Positions 15,715 through 25,244 of a DNA stretch of 40,213 nucleotides are shown here, piece after piece; the stretch's first letter is position 1; the number at the start of each line of letters is the position of its first letter. The position numbers and the translations under genes are program-made. Source of the stretch: Lutibacter sp. (GTDB taxonomy: Bacteria; Bacteroidota; Bacteroidia; Flavobacteriales; Flavobacteriaceae); NCBI GenBank assembly GCA_027449025.1, contig DAIDMK010000026.1:1-40213 (forward strand), written 5' to 3'. Below the pieces are notes generated by a model. The model was given only the letters and a program-made list of their open reading frames with translations, was not told where the DNA came from and searched no databases.

Positions 15715-16881
15715 CTAATCATTAAGTATTTTTAACGCAGTTTTTAAGCCAATTCCCATTTCAAAAGGAAACTTACTGGCAATCAAGGCGCTTTCTATGG
15801 CGGCAATTGTGGCAAGAATGTCGTTATTGTTTACACTGCCCATATGCCCAACCCTAAAATACAATGTTTTATGCGATGGCAATAATCCACCAGCTAAAAT
15901 AACATCGTTTTTTCCAATGTGAGATAAAAAGACACTGCCTGTTATATTTTTAGGGAAATAAACTGCCGTAAGCGTATTGGCAGACAAGCTTTTATGGACA
16001 GGCAATAGTTTTAGCCCCAAAGTCAGCATGGCTTCACGAAAAGCAGCCGCGATTTTTTGGTGTCGCAAAAACCTGTTTTCCATTCCTTCAGCAACAATTT
16101 GTTGCAAACTCACTTCTAATGCAGCAATCAGATTTACAGGTGGTGTTCCAAAATAGGAAGCTTGTCTGTTTTCATACGCCTGCATTATTGGCAGCCAATT
16201 GTTGAAATCTGCATAGTAATTACCTACCGGAGTTTTTCTGTTTTTAAATACTTCCATGGCTTTTTGGGAAACAACCAGCAAGGCCAAACCGGGAGGTACG
16301 CCAATCGCTTTTTGCGAGGCGGTCAACACCACATCAATTCCCCAAGCTTCTTGTTGTATTTCTTCACCGGCAACTGAACACACGCCATCCAAAATTGAAA
16401 GTGTATTGTGTTTTTTGGCTAACTCAGCGATGGGCTTCGGATCTACCATAACGCCAGTTGAGGTGTCAACATGGGTGATGGTTACCAATTTATATTTTTT
16501 GGAAGAAAGGGCTTTTTCAATTTTATCTAAAGAAACAATATCTCCAACTTCTGATGCTAAAATAGTGACATTTGCGCCATAGCGTTTTGAAATTTCGGCA
16601 AAGCGTTCTCCAAAATAACCTGTTGAAATCACCAATACCTGGTCGTTTGGTTCAATTAAATTGGCAGCTGCCATATCCATGGCAAAAGTTCCTGATCCCG
16701 ATACAATAAAAGGCTGTCCGGTTGAAGTTAACCAAACTTTTCTCATAAGCTGAATGCAATTTCCAAAAGATTCGATAAAATTTGGCGCTACATGACTGGT
16801 GGTGGGAGCGCCCAAAGCTTGTAATACTTTTGGTTCAAATTCAATTGGACCGGGGATCATTAATAATTTTCTGCTTTTCAT
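15715..16881 (-). CDS. Class V aminotransferase (alanine/serine-glyoxylate aminotransferase-like)
   Basis: 388 residues, cytoplasmic, PLP-dependent fold type I. It starts MKSRKLLMIPGPIEFEPKVL, standard for the alanine-glyoxylate/serine-glyoxylate aminotransferase group. VSGSGTFAMDMA binds the cofactor phosphate, SILDGVCSVAG carries the PLP-ring Asp, and TASQKAIGVPPG holds Lys191, the Schiff-base lysine. Later NWLPIMQAYENRQASYFGTPP and LYFRVGHMGSV complete the pattern. Relatives interconvert glyoxylate, glycine, serine, alanine and pyruvate; which amino donor is used cannot be told. It lies downstream of gltD/gltB on the same strand, separated by 207 bp of heptamer repeats, so co-transcription is uncertain. 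Confidence 0.9.
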   Translation of the reverse strand: MKSRKLLMIPGPIEFEPKVLQALGAPTTSHVAPNFIESFGNCIQLMRKVWLTSTGQPFIVSGSGTFAMDMAAANLIEPNDQVLVISTGYFGERFAEISKRYGANVTILASEVGDIVSLDKIEKALSSKKYKLVTITHVDTSTGVMVDPKPIAELAKKHNTLSILDGVCSVAGEEIQQEAWGIDVVLTASQKAIGVPPGLALLVVSQKAMEVFKNRKTPVGNYYADFNNWLPIMQAYENRQASYFGTPPVNLIAALEVSLQQIVAEGMENRFLRHQKIAAAFREAMLTLGLKLLPVHKSLSANTLTAVYFPKNITGSVFLSHIGKNDVILAGGLLPSHKTLYFRVGHMGSVNNNDILATIAAIESALIASKFPFEMGIGLKTALKILND

Positions 16882-16907
16882 GAGTGATTTTATATATTGT
16901 TTAGTTT

Positions 16908-17020
16908 AAAAGTTCAAAGTTCAAAGCTCAAAGCTCAAAGCTTAAAGTTAAATATTAAATATTAAATGTTCAAGTTCTAATTCAAAATCTAACTTAAAAC
17001 TTAAAACTTAAAACTTAAAA
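16908..17020. repeat. Degenerate and perfect heptamer repeats upstream of the aminotransferase
   Basis: From 16908 to about 16970 nine 7-mers run in register (AAAGTTC, AAAGTTC, AAAGCTC, AAAGCTC, AAAGCTT, AAAGTTA and more diverged units), and 16993-17020 holds four perfect CTTAAAA units like those at 14371. The array starts 27 bp before the start codon of the aminotransferase gene, so copy-number change could alter promoter spacing (inference). Confidence 0.85.
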
Positions 17021-17088
17021 CTTCAAATATCTAAAATTCAAATTCCAAAATTACTTTTTAATATTAATTTATTTTTTAAAACAAATAT

Positions 17089-18552
17089 TTAAACGCCAAT
17101 TAAATCACCTTTTCCTTTGCTTGGCAAATTGCTGTAACCCATCAAATATTCGTCCACTTTTTTAGCGGCTTCCCTTCCTTCAGAAATTGCCCAAACAATT
17201 AGTGATTGCCCTCTTCGCATATCACCGGCAGTAAAAATATGAGGTATATTTGTTTGAAATTCTGTTGCTGAAGCTTGATAGTTACTTCTAAAGTCAGTTT
17301 TTATGCCCAATTGTTCGCTTAAAGTTGCTTCAGGACCCGTGAATCCAAGAGCCAAAAGCACCAATTCACATGGCCAAATTTTATCGGTACCTTCAATTTC
17401 TTTTAAAGATGGTCTTTCTCCGGGTTTTTTAATCCATTCAACTTGCACTGTTTTTAGGGCTTTCAAATTTCCATTTTCATCCGCAATAAATTCTTTGGTT
17501 GAAATTAGCCAGTTTCTGTCACATCCTTCTTCATGGGAAGAGGAAGTTTTAAGTTTCAAGGGCCAAAATGGCCATGGTGTTGTTTCACTTCTGTTCACTG
17601 GCGGTTTTGGCATAATTTCAAAATTCGTTACGCTTTTTGCACCGTGGCGGTTTGAAGTTCCAATACAATCGGAACCAGTATCGCCACCACCAATTACAAT
17701 GACATTTTTATCGGTAGCAAAAATTTCTTCTTCGGTTATTGAGATTCCTGCATTTCTTTTATTTTGCTGTTTTAAAAATGACATAGCTTGCACCACACCT
17801 TTAATTTCAGCACCTTTTGCGTGCAATTCCCGACTGAGGGTAGCGCCTCCACATAAAACAACAGCATTAAATTCGTCCAATTTTTCAATTGGATAATTTA
17901 CGCCAACATTGACGTTTGTTTTAAATTCAATGCCTTCCTCTTTTAAAATAGCAATTCTTCTGTCAATTATTTCTTTTTCCAATTTAAAATTCGGAATTCC
18001 GTAGCGCAACAAACCACCCAACACATCATCTCTTTCAAAAACAGTCACTAAATGTCCTGCTCGGTTTAATTGTTGTGCAGCGGCCAATCCAGCAGGTCCT
18101 GAACCAATCACGGCCACTTTTTTATCAGTTCTTTCGCTCGGTGGCTGCGCTGTAATCCATCCTTCCTTAAATCCTTTTTCTACAATATATTTTTCTAAAG
18201 TTTCAATGGTTATTGGTGGTTTTATAATACCTAAAACACAGGCTTGTTCACAAGGGGCAGGACACAATCTGCCTGTAAATTCAGGAAAATTATTGGTTGA
18301 ATGCAATATTTCTAAGGCTTTTTCCCAGTTTTTTTTATGAACCATATCATTAAAATCTGGAATCAAATTTCCTAGTGGGCAGGCGCTATGGCAAAACGGA
18401 ATGCCGCAATCCATACAACGTGAACCTTGTTTTTCAACTTCCTCTGTTTCTAAGGTAGTGGTGAATTCTTTATAATGTTGAACCCTTTCTTTTATAGAAA
18501 TATAATTCTCCTCTTTTCTTTCAAACTCTTTAAATCCGGTTATTTTTCCCAT
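17089..18552 (-). CDS. gltD: Glutamate synthase (NADPH) small subunit
   Basis: 487 residues. Supplies electrons from NAD(P)H to the large subunit, which makes two glutamates from glutamine and 2-oxoglutarate. The N-terminal iron-sulfur motif CMDCGIPFCHSACP (Cys46, 49, 54, 58) and CPAPCEQACVLG are intact. VAVIGSGPAGLAAAQQL (from about 145) binds FAD and VIVIGGGDTGSDCIGT (about 283-297) binds NAD(P)H; the C-terminal HIFTAGDMRRGQSLIVWAI is the usual second FAD contact. Length and motifs are normal. The gene follows the large-subunit gene after 2 bp, so they form one operon with gltB first. Confidence 0.96.
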   Translation of the reverse strand: MGKITGFKEFERKEENYISIKERVQHYKEFTTTLETEEVEKQGSRCMDCGIPFCHSACPLGNLIPDFNDMVHKKNWEKALEILHSTNNFPEFTGRLCPAPCEQACVLGIIKPPITIETLEKYIVEKGFKEGWITAQPPSERTDKKVAVIGSGPAGLAAAQQLNRAGHLVTVFERDDVLGGLLRYGIPNFKLEKEIIDRRIAILKEEGIEFKTNVNVGVNYPIEKLDEFNAVVLCGGATLSRELHAKGAEIKGVVQAMSFLKQQNKRNAGISITEEEIFATDKNVIVIGGGDTGSDCIGTSNRHGAKSVTNFEIMPKPPVNRSETTPWPFWPLKLKTSSSHEEGCDRNWLISTKEFIADENGNLKALKTVQVEWIKKPGERPSLKEIEGTDKIWPCELVLLALGFTGPEATLSEQLGIKTDFRSNYQASATEFQTNIPHIFTAGDMRRGQSLIVWAISEGREAAKKVDEYLMGYSNLPSKGKGDLIGV

Positions 18553-18554
18553 AA

Positions 18555-21500
18555 TTAAGCTGTTGCTGCATTAATATTTTTTTCTTTTTCTAGCCTAACC
18601 AATGCCTTTTTGTAGTCTGTAGGCATCACTTTTACAAAATGGGATAAACTATTTTCCCAATCGTCTAAAATTCTGTAAGCCAAATCGCTGTTGGTATATT
18701 TAAAGTGATTTTTTATCAGTTGTTTTAATTCCGTTTCATCGGCCTCAAAAATGGGGTCAAATTCAACCATTTCCATATTGCACAAGCCATTTCTGAATTT
18801 TCGATTTATATCAAAAACATAAGCGATTCCCCCGCTCATTCCCGCTGCAAAATTTCTTCCTGTTTTGCCCAAAACCACCACTTTACCGCCTGTCATATAT
18901 TCACATCCATGGTCTCCAACACCTTCAACTACAGCAATAGCGCCTGAGTTTCTAACACAAAAACGTTCACCTGCAATACCATTGATGTAGGCTTCTCCAC
19001 TAATTGCGCCATACAACGAAACATTTCCTACAATAATATTTTCTTCTGAAGGAAATGTAGCTGCATCTGGCGTTTTAATAATCAATTTTGCGCCAGACAA
19101 GCTTTTGCCCAAATAATCATTTGTGTTTCCGTCGATTTGCATGGTCAATCCTTTGGTGGCAAATGCACCAAAACTTTGTCCAGCAGAACCTTTAAATTTT
19201 AGGTTTAAGGTATCTTCAGGTAGGCCGTTTTCACCATATATTTTGGACAATTCATTGCTTACGATGGCACCAACAGTTCTGTCGGTATTTTTGATGGGAA
19301 ATTCTAAATACATTTTTTCCTTTCTGTAAATAGCTGGATGTCCCATTCTAAGGATATCAAAATCCAACACATTTTCCAACTCATGGTTTTGAGCTTCTGT
19401 ATTGTGTAATGCTTTGTTTGTTTTGGGCTTGTGTAAAATAGGGGACAAATCAATTCCCCTTGCTTTGGCGTGATCAATCGCCTTATTTGCATTTATTTTT
19501 TGGCTTTGACCAACCATTTCGTTGATGGTTCTAAAGCCTAATTGCGCCATAATTTTACGCAATTCTTTGGCAACGAAATACATAAAATTAATGACATGCT
19601 CTGGTGTACCTTTGAAGTTTTTACGCAACTCAGGGTCTTGGGTTGCAATTCCAACCGGACAAGTATTTAAGTGGCATTTACGCATCATAATACATCCCGA
19701 AGCTACCAATGGCGCGGTGGCAAAACCGAATTCTTCGGCGCCCAATAAACAGGCAATTGCAACATCACGCCCAGTTTTTAATTGTCCGTCGCATTCTAAA
19801 ACCACCCTGTTTCTTAAATTGTTTAAAACCAAAGTTTGCTGGGCTTCTGCAATCCCAAGTTCCCATGGCAATCCTGTATGGCGTAAAGAGGTCAAGGGAG
19901 AAGCGCCTGTTCCACCATCATAACCTGAAATCAAGATAACATCAGCCTTTGCTTTTGCAACACCGGCGGCAATGGTTCCAACACCAACTTTTGATACCAA
20001 TTTCACATTGATTCTGGCTTCTCTGTTAGCGTTTTTTAAATCGAAAATTAATTGTGCCAAATCTTCTATTGAATAAATATCATGGTGCGGTGGCGGAGAA
20101 ATTAATCCGACATAAGGCGTTGAACTTCTGCATTCTGCAATCCAAGGCAATACTTTTTCAGCTGGCAATTGACCACCTTCACCAGGTTTTGCGCCTTGAG
20201 CCATTTTAATTTGAATTTCTTTGGCATTGGTCAAATAATTGGTGGAAACACCAAATCTTCCCGATGCTACTTGCTTAATGGCGCTATTTCGGCTATCGCC
20301 ATTTAAATCTTTTCTGAAGCGGTTTTTGTTTTCCCCGCCTTCACCTGAATTGCTTTTGCCTCCAATACGGTTCATGGCAATCGCTAAATTTTCATGGGCT
20401 TCCTGGCTAATTGATCCATAGGACATAGCGCCAGTTTTAAAACGCTTCACAATTTCTGTCCAAGGTTCAACTTCTTCCAAAGGGATTGGGTCTAAGTTGT
20501 TAAATTCAAACATTCCCCGAAGTGTCATTAAACTTTCACTTTGCTCGTTGATGGCTTTGGCATAAACCTCATAGCTTTCATAACTATTGGTTCGCACGGC
20601 TTGTTGCAGTTTTGAAATAGTGGTCGGATTAAACATATGTCGTTCTGCATTCCGCCTCCATCGATAATCACCACCAATATTTAAAGGGAGGGTTTCAGCT
20701 ATTTCAATAGGAGGAAAGGCGCTTCTGTGGCGTAAGAAAATTTCTTTTTCAATTTCATACAAGCCAATTCCTTCAATTCGTGAAGGCGTATTTGGAAAAT
20801 ATTCTTCTGTGAAAGTGCTGTTTAAGCCTAAAATTTCAAAAATCTGAGAAGCCCTGTAAGAATGTAAGGTAGAAATCCCAATTTTATTCATAATTTTCAA
20901 AACACCAGTTGCAATGGCTTTATTGAAGTTTTCGATCGCTTTTTCTCCAGAAATCCCCACTATATCACCATCTATAACTTGCTGTCGAAGCATTTCATTA
21001 ATCATATATGGGTTAACGGCACTAGCACCATAACCAAATAACGTGGCGAAGTGATGCGGTTCACGCGGTTCAGCAGATTCTATGACAATTCCAAAACTTG
21101 AGCGGTGTCCCAATTTGCTCAACTGACTTGCAACGTAAGAGCAGCTTAATAAAATAGGCGTTGGTGCAAAATTTTCATTGACATTTCTGTCGGTTAATAT
21201 AACGATATTACATCCTTCCGAAACAGCTTTAAAAGCTTGTTTTACCATATCTTTTAAGGCAGCTTCAATGCCGTTTAAGCCTTTTGTGATATCATATAAG
21301 GTTGAAATTGAAACAGATTTGAAATCGGGATGGTTTATGCTTTTTAACTTATCGATATCGGCATTTGAAATTACCGGGTTTTGAATTTTTAGTTTTTTAC
21401 ATTGTTCTTCTGAAATTTCAAAAATATTTCTGTCGCCTCCAATGGCCAAACTAAAATCGGTAACAATTTCTTCTCTTATTCCGTCTAAAGGCGGATTGGT

Positions 21501-23057
21501 GACCTGGGCAAATAGTTGTTTAAAATAATTGAATAACAATTGAGGTTCATCAGACAAAACAGCCAAAGGGGTATCATTCCCCATAGAGCCGATAGCCTCT
21601 TTACCTCCGGTGGCCATTGGGGTAATGATGTTATTTATTTCTTCAAGTGTATAGCCGAAAATTTTCTGTCGCGCTACCAAATCTATTTCTTCCTTCGGTG
21701 TTTTGTTGCCTGTGTAAGGAATTTCTGCCAAAGGCAATAAATTTCTATTTAACCATTTCCTGTAGGGTTTTCCGGAAACAATTTTTTGTTTAATTTCTTC
21801 ATCATTTATAATACGACCGACATTCATATCAACCAAAAACATTTTCCCTGGCTCTAACCTTCCGTGATGAGCAACATTTTCGGGTTTAATGTCTAAAACG
21901 CCAGTTTCGGATGACATAACTACATTTCCGTCTTTTGTAACAGTATAGCGCGAAGGCCGCAATCCATTTCTATCCAGCAAGGCACCAATAAAATTTCCAT
22001 CGGTAAAAGGTATAGATGCAGGGCCGTCCCATGGTTCCATGATACATGAATTGTATTCATAAAACGCTTTTTTTTCATCGCTCATTGTCGCATCTTTTTC
22101 CCAAGCTTCTGGCACCATCATCATCATCACTTCTGGTAAAGTACGATCGGTCATCAGCAATAATTCTACCACCATATCCATGCAGGCAGAATCGGATTTT
22201 CCATCTAAAATAATGGGGAATATTTTTTTTATGTCATCACCAAAAGCAGGACTTTTCATTAATTCTTCACGCGCTTTCATCCTGTTGATATTGCCGCGAA
22301 GTGTGTTAATTTCACCATTGTGGCACATATATCTAAAAGGTTGCGCCAAATCCCAAGAAGGAAAAGTATTTGTTGAAAATCGTTGATGTACCAATGCCAA
22401 ACGGGTAACTAAATCTGGATTGGAAAGATCAGTATAATAATTTCTGATATCTTCAGGAATTAAAAGTCCTTTATATATGAGTGTGGTTGTTGATAAACTT
22501 GGTAAATAGAATTTTTTTCGATCAGACAGTCTAGAATTTTCAACGGTATGTTCCGCAATTTTACGTGCGGCAAACAATTTTGCATTGAATTGGTTATCGG
22601 TTAAAGGCAGGTTGTTTTTTCCAATAAAAACTTGCTCAATGGCGGGTTCATTTTTGGCTGCTATATTTCCAAGATGTACTTTGTTAACAGGAACTTTTCG
22701 CCAGCCTAAAACGCCCAATCCCTGATTTTTGATTTCGGTTTCCAAGCAATTTTTAAAGAAATTTTGCTGATTTTCATTCTGGGATAAAAACACCATTCCA
22801 ACGGCATACTCTTTTGGTTTAGGTAAACTAAAAGGGGTGTTTTTTACAAAGAATTCATGGGGAATATCAATTAATATTCCGGCACCATCACCAGTTTTAC
22901 CATCAGAACTCACTGCACCACGGTGTTCAAGCTTAATTAGGATTTCTAAAGCATCGTGAATTATTTTGTTCGATTTTTCGCCTTTTAAATTGCAAATAAA
23001 CCCTGCGCCACAATTGTCTCTTTCAAATTCCGGTAAATATAATCCTTGTTTCTTCAT
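18555..23057 (-). CDS. gltB: Glutamate synthase large subunit
   Basis: 1500 residues, the normal size. Cys16 in ERDNCGAGF is the N-terminal nucleophile of the glutaminase domain once the first 15 residues are removed. LVHQRFSTNTFPSW and CHNGEINTLRGN are further glutaminase motifs. The synthase domain (about 860-1200) has SYGSISQEAHENLA, IGGKSNSGEGGE, the FMN-site ISGYDGGTGASP and the 3Fe-4S ligands in CIMMRKCHLNTCPVGIA (about 1120-1136). The C-terminal GXGXG-type beta-helix (YMTGGKVVVLG) is present. It gives ammonia internally to 2-oxoglutarate with electrons from GltD. The ATG at 23057 is fixed by the conserved short propeptide. On the minus strand TATTTTTG (23089-23082) is a possible -7 box. 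Confidence 0.97.
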   Translation of the reverse strand: MKKQGLYLPEFERDNCGAGFICNLKGEKSNKIIHDALEILIKLEHRGAVSSDGKTGDGAGILIDIPHEFFVKNTPFSLPKPKEYAVGMVFLSQNENQQNFFKNCLETEIKNQGLGVLGWRKVPVNKVHLGNIAAKNEPAIEQVFIGKNNLPLTDNQFNAKLFAARKIAEHTVENSRLSDRKKFYLPSLSTTTLIYKGLLIPEDIRNYYTDLSNPDLVTRLALVHQRFSTNTFPSWDLAQPFRYMCHNGEINTLRGNINRMKAREELMKSPAFGDDIKKIFPIILDGKSDSACMDMVVELLLMTDRTLPEVMMMMVPEAWEKDATMSDEKKAFYEYNSCIMEPWDGPASIPFTDGNFIGALLDRNGLRPSRYTVTKDGNVVMSSETGVLDIKPENVAHHGRLEPGKMFLVDMNVGRIINDEEIKQKIVSGKPYRKWLNRNLLPLAEIPYTGNKTPKEEIDLVARQKIFGYTLEEINNIITPMATGGKEAIGSMGNDTPLAVLSDEPQLLFNYFKQLFAQVTNPPLDGIREEIVTDFSLAIGGDRNIFEISEEQCKKLKIQNPVISNADIDKLKSINHPDFKSVSISTLYDITKGLNGIEAALKDMVKQAFKAVSEGCNIVILTDRNVNENFAPTPILLSCSYVASQLSKLGHRSSFGIVIESAEPREPHHFATLFGYGASAVNPYMINEMLRQQVIDGDIVGISGEKAIENFNKAIATGVLKIMNKIGISTLHSYRASQIFEILGLNSTFTEEYFPNTPSRIEGIGLYEIEKEIFLRHRSAFPPIEIAETLPLNIGGDYRWRRNAERHMFNPTTISKLQQAVRTNSYESYEVYAKAINEQSESLMTLRGMFEFNNLDPIPLEEVEPWTEIVKRFKTGAMSYGSISQEAHENLAIAMNRIGGKSNSGEGGENKNRFRKDLNGDSRNSAIKQVASGRFGVSTNYLTNAKEIQIKMAQGAKPGEGGQLPAEKVLPWIAECRSSTPYVGLISPPPHHDIYSIEDLAQLIFDLKNANREARINVKLVSKVGVGTIAAGVAKAKADVILISGYDGGTGASPLTSLRHTGLPWELGIAEAQQTLVLNNLRNRVVLECDGQLKTGRDVAIACLLGAEEFGFATAPLVASGCIMMRKCHLNTCPVGIATQDPELRKNFKGTPEHVINFMYFVAKELRKIMAQLGFRTINEMVGQSQKINANKAIDHAKARGIDLSPILHKPKTNKALHNTEAQNHELENVLDFDILRMGHPAIYRKEKMYLEFPIKNTDRTVGAIVSNELSKIYGENGLPEDTLNLKFKGSAGQSFGAFATKGLTMQIDGNTNDYLGKSLSGAKLIIKTPDAATFPSEENIIVGNVSLYGAISGEAYINGIAGERFCVRNSGAIAVVEGVGDHGCEYMTGGKVVVLGKTGRNFAAGMSGGIAYVFDINRKFRNGLCNMEMVEFDPIFEADETELKQLIKNHFKYTNSDLAYRILDDWENSLSHFVKVMPTDYKKALVRLEKEKNINAATA

Positions 23058-23503
23058 TTAATTTGTTTTGATGTATTATTACAAAAATAAGATAAATATT
23101 GTGTTTCACATAAAATAATTACGAAAACGTTATAATAACATCTTAAAAAACTATAAAATACTGAAAATAATTAAATATTTAAAATATCGATTAAAAAATT
23201 GATTATTCAATAATGAATATTGTGATAATTGGGTGTAAAAAAAAGGTCTTGCTTTATTTTTAATAAATTTCAATCAATATATAAGTAGCATGCGATTTAT
23301 GAAACTGATTCTAATTAGTGAATTCTTTTAAATGCTTGTAATAAAAATATATTTTTATTGAATTGTATTAAATTTAGTGAAAACTTATTTCTATTGATGT
23401 ATCTCCAATAAAACTAAGAAAGCTATGGATAGTTAATGGGAATTGGGCAAATTAATTTTGATTTATTCTGCTAATAAAGTATATTTATGCAAAAATAATA
23501 TAT
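23058..23503. other. Divergent intergenic region, gltB and carboxylate locus
   Basis: 446 bp without a gene, very AT-rich, serving as the upstream region of gltB on the left and the InsA-like gene on the right. Apart from the weak -7-like box for gltB (23082-23089) I see no convincing promoter, hairpin or riboswitch. Confidence 0.5.
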
Positions 23504-23923
23504 ATGAAAATTAAATACTGTCCAAATTGCAGTTCTTCTGAATATGTTAAAAGCGGTGTTATAAAAGACAGACAGCGCTATAAATGCAAGAAGTGCGGCT
23601 ATTATTTTACCGTAAATAAGGTTGGTAAACAAATAGATTCCTATTACGTGAATAAAGCTTTGCAGTTATATTTGGAGGGATTGAGCTTTCGTGAAATCGA
23701 ACGCATTTTGGGTATTTCACATGTAAGTATTATCAATTGGGTTAAAAAATACAATATTAAACGTCCGTTTAGTTTTGAATACCACTCTACTTATAAAATT
23801 TTAAACGCCTCAGAGCTTGCCAAGTATTTTTCAGACAACAAAAATTTGATTGGTGCGGGAGTTATTGTCACTGAGCTTGGAGATAAATTTATGTTAATTC
23901 GATGGGAGCGGTTTAAGGGATAA
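23504..23923 (+). CDS. IS1 InsA-like zinc-ribbon/HTH protein, probably a domesticated regulator
   Basis: 139 residues. Cys6, Cys9, Cys28 and Cys31 form a zinc ribbon (YCPNCSSSEYVKSG, RYKCKKCGYYF), followed by a helix-turn-helix (ALQLYLEGLSFREIERILGI, SHVSIINWVKKY). This is the layout of IS1 InsA, the DNA-binding N-terminal part of that transposase. There is no InsB catalytic part afterwards and I see no terminal inverted repeats, so it is not a complete insertion sequence. The C-terminal 55 residues (NASELAKYFSDNKNLIGAGV, FMLIRWERFKG) differ from InsA and look like an added domain. Placed 119 bp before the porin gene of a carboxylate-uptake locus, it may act as its transcription factor (inference). 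The ATG at 23504 directly precedes the zinc ribbon. Confidence 0.8.
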   Translation: MKIKYCPNCSSSEYVKSGVIKDRQRYKCKKCGYYFTVNKVGKQIDSYYVNKALQLYLEGLSFREIERILGISHVSIINWVKKYNIKRPFSFEYHSTYKILNASELAKYFSDNKNLIGAGVIVTELGDKFMLIRWERFKG

Positions 23924-23984
23924 CTATACCTATTTACAAATATATATATCCAATTTTAATTACTACATTTTTATTTTCACCTTG

Positions 23985-24016
23985 TTAGGGCTAAAAGGAC
24001 AATTCTTTAGCTAAAA
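23985..24016. promoter_or_regulatory. Repeated GCTAAAA site upstream of the porin gene
   Basis: GCTAAAA occurs at 23990-23996 and 24010-24016, a spacing of exactly 20 bp. The same stretch contains TTAGGGCTAAA (23985-23995) facing TTTAGCTAA (24006-24014) as an imperfect inverted repeat. It lies 27-58 bp before the porin start, where an operator would be expected. The binding protein is unknown. Confidence 0.4.
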
Positions 24017-24042
24017 CTAATTAATTAACCAAAATTATTTTT

Positions 24043-25233
24043 ATGAGAAAACAATTTTCAATTTTGTTGATTCTGCTCTTTGGATTAACATACTACAGCT
24101 ATGGCCAGACAACTGAGGCCACACCTAATTTCGGGGTCAAATGGAGCGGCTTCGTTAAAACAGATTATATGTTTGACACCCGTCAAATCGTAAATGCTCG
24201 GGAAGGTCATTTTGCTATTTTGCCTGCAGCTGAAAAGATGGTCAATGGTGAAGATGTAAATGACCAAACCAACTTTAACATTTTATCAATTCAATCTCGT
24301 TTAAAAGCTGGTATTACTGGCCCTGACTTTTTCGGAATGAAAACTTCCGGTGTAATTGAGGCCGATTTTTTCGGAAATTCAGGAACAGGGCTTGATGATG
24401 TTAATGGATTTAGATTAAGACACGCCTTTGTTCAGTTATCAAATGACAAGATAGAGATATTAATGGGACAATATTGGCATCCAATGTTTGTGACCGCGGT
24501 TTTCCCAGATGTTTACTCGTTCAATACAGGAGTTCCTTTTCAACCATTTTCTAGAAACCCGCAATTGCGGCTTACTACTAAAGGAAAAGTTAAATTTATT
24601 GGTGTTCTTTTCACAGAAAGAGATTTTGCAACTAGAGGAGCAAGTGTAAGCCAATCTGGAATGCCGCAATTGCATGCGCAGCTACAACTTGGTTCTACAG
24701 CAAATTCGTTGGGAGGATTTGGCGTTAATTTTAAATCAGCAAGGCCAGCACTTGGAACTGATAACATAATAAGCACTGCTTTTATTGGCTATTTTAGAAC
24801 AAAATTAGGAAATGCGACCTGGAAAGTAGAAGCTATTTACGGACAAAACATGTCGGATATTCTTCAAATCAGTGGCTTTGGTACTGCAGCAAATGGTGAC
24901 TATGTAAACAATGACACATTTTCTGCATGGACTGAATTTAATGCAGATTTTTCTCCGACTATGGAGTGGGGAATATTTGGAGGCTATTCAAAAAATAGTG
25001 GTTATGGGGAACCGATTACCTACATAAATGGATTTTTGGGAAACAGTGTTGACAGCGCTTTTAGAATTGCGCCAAGAATTGGATGGAAATCAGGAAAAAT
25101 GAAAATTGGTATTGAAGGCGAATTTACCAGCGCACAATATGGATCTATTGACGCAAACGGTGATATGAACACCACCGGAATTGATACCGTAAGCAATTTC
25201 AGATTATTAACAACAGCAATTTATAACTTTTAA
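24043..25233 (+). CDS. Outer-membrane beta-barrel porin
   Basis: 396 residues with signal peptide MRKQFSILLILLFGLTYYSYGQ. The mature chain has alternating strands rich in aromatic and Gly residues (VKWSGFVKTDYMFDTRQI, RHAFVQLSNDKIEILMGQYW, LRLTTKGKVKFIGVLF) and ends in RLLTTAIYNF, a C-terminal aromatic typical of barrel assembly. It resembles DcaP-like and other large porins. Being first of a group with DUF4212 and a symporter (11-bp and 24-bp gaps), it likely lets small carboxylates through the outer membrane. That substrate is inferred from neighbours only. Confidence 0.85.
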   Translation: MRKQFSILLILLFGLTYYSYGQTTEATPNFGVKWSGFVKTDYMFDTRQIVNAREGHFAILPAAEKMVNGEDVNDQTNFNILSIQSRLKAGITGPDFFGMKTSGVIEADFFGNSGTGLDDVNGFRLRHAFVQLSNDKIEILMGQYWHPMFVTAVFPDVYSFNTGVPFQPFSRNPQLRLTTKGKVKFIGVLFTERDFATRGASVSQSGMPQLHAQLQLGSTANSLGGFGVNFKSARPALGTDNIISTAFIGYFRTKLGNATWKVEAIYGQNMSDILQISGFGTAANGDYVNNDTFSAWTEFNADFSPTMEWGIFGGYSKNSGYGEPITYINGFLGNSVDSAFRIAPRIGWKSGKMKIGIEGEFTSAQYGSIDANGDMNTTGIDTVSNFRLLTTAIYNF

Positions 25234-25244
25234 AACCAATTATT

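Noticed and set aside
17303-17896. Plus-strand open frame of 197 codons opposite gltD
   Set aside because: It is a mirror frame of a well-conserved gene whose own motifs are complete.
23504-23923. Complete IS1-type insertion sequence
   Set aside because: No InsB-like catalytic frame and no terminal inverted repeats or target duplication around the gene.
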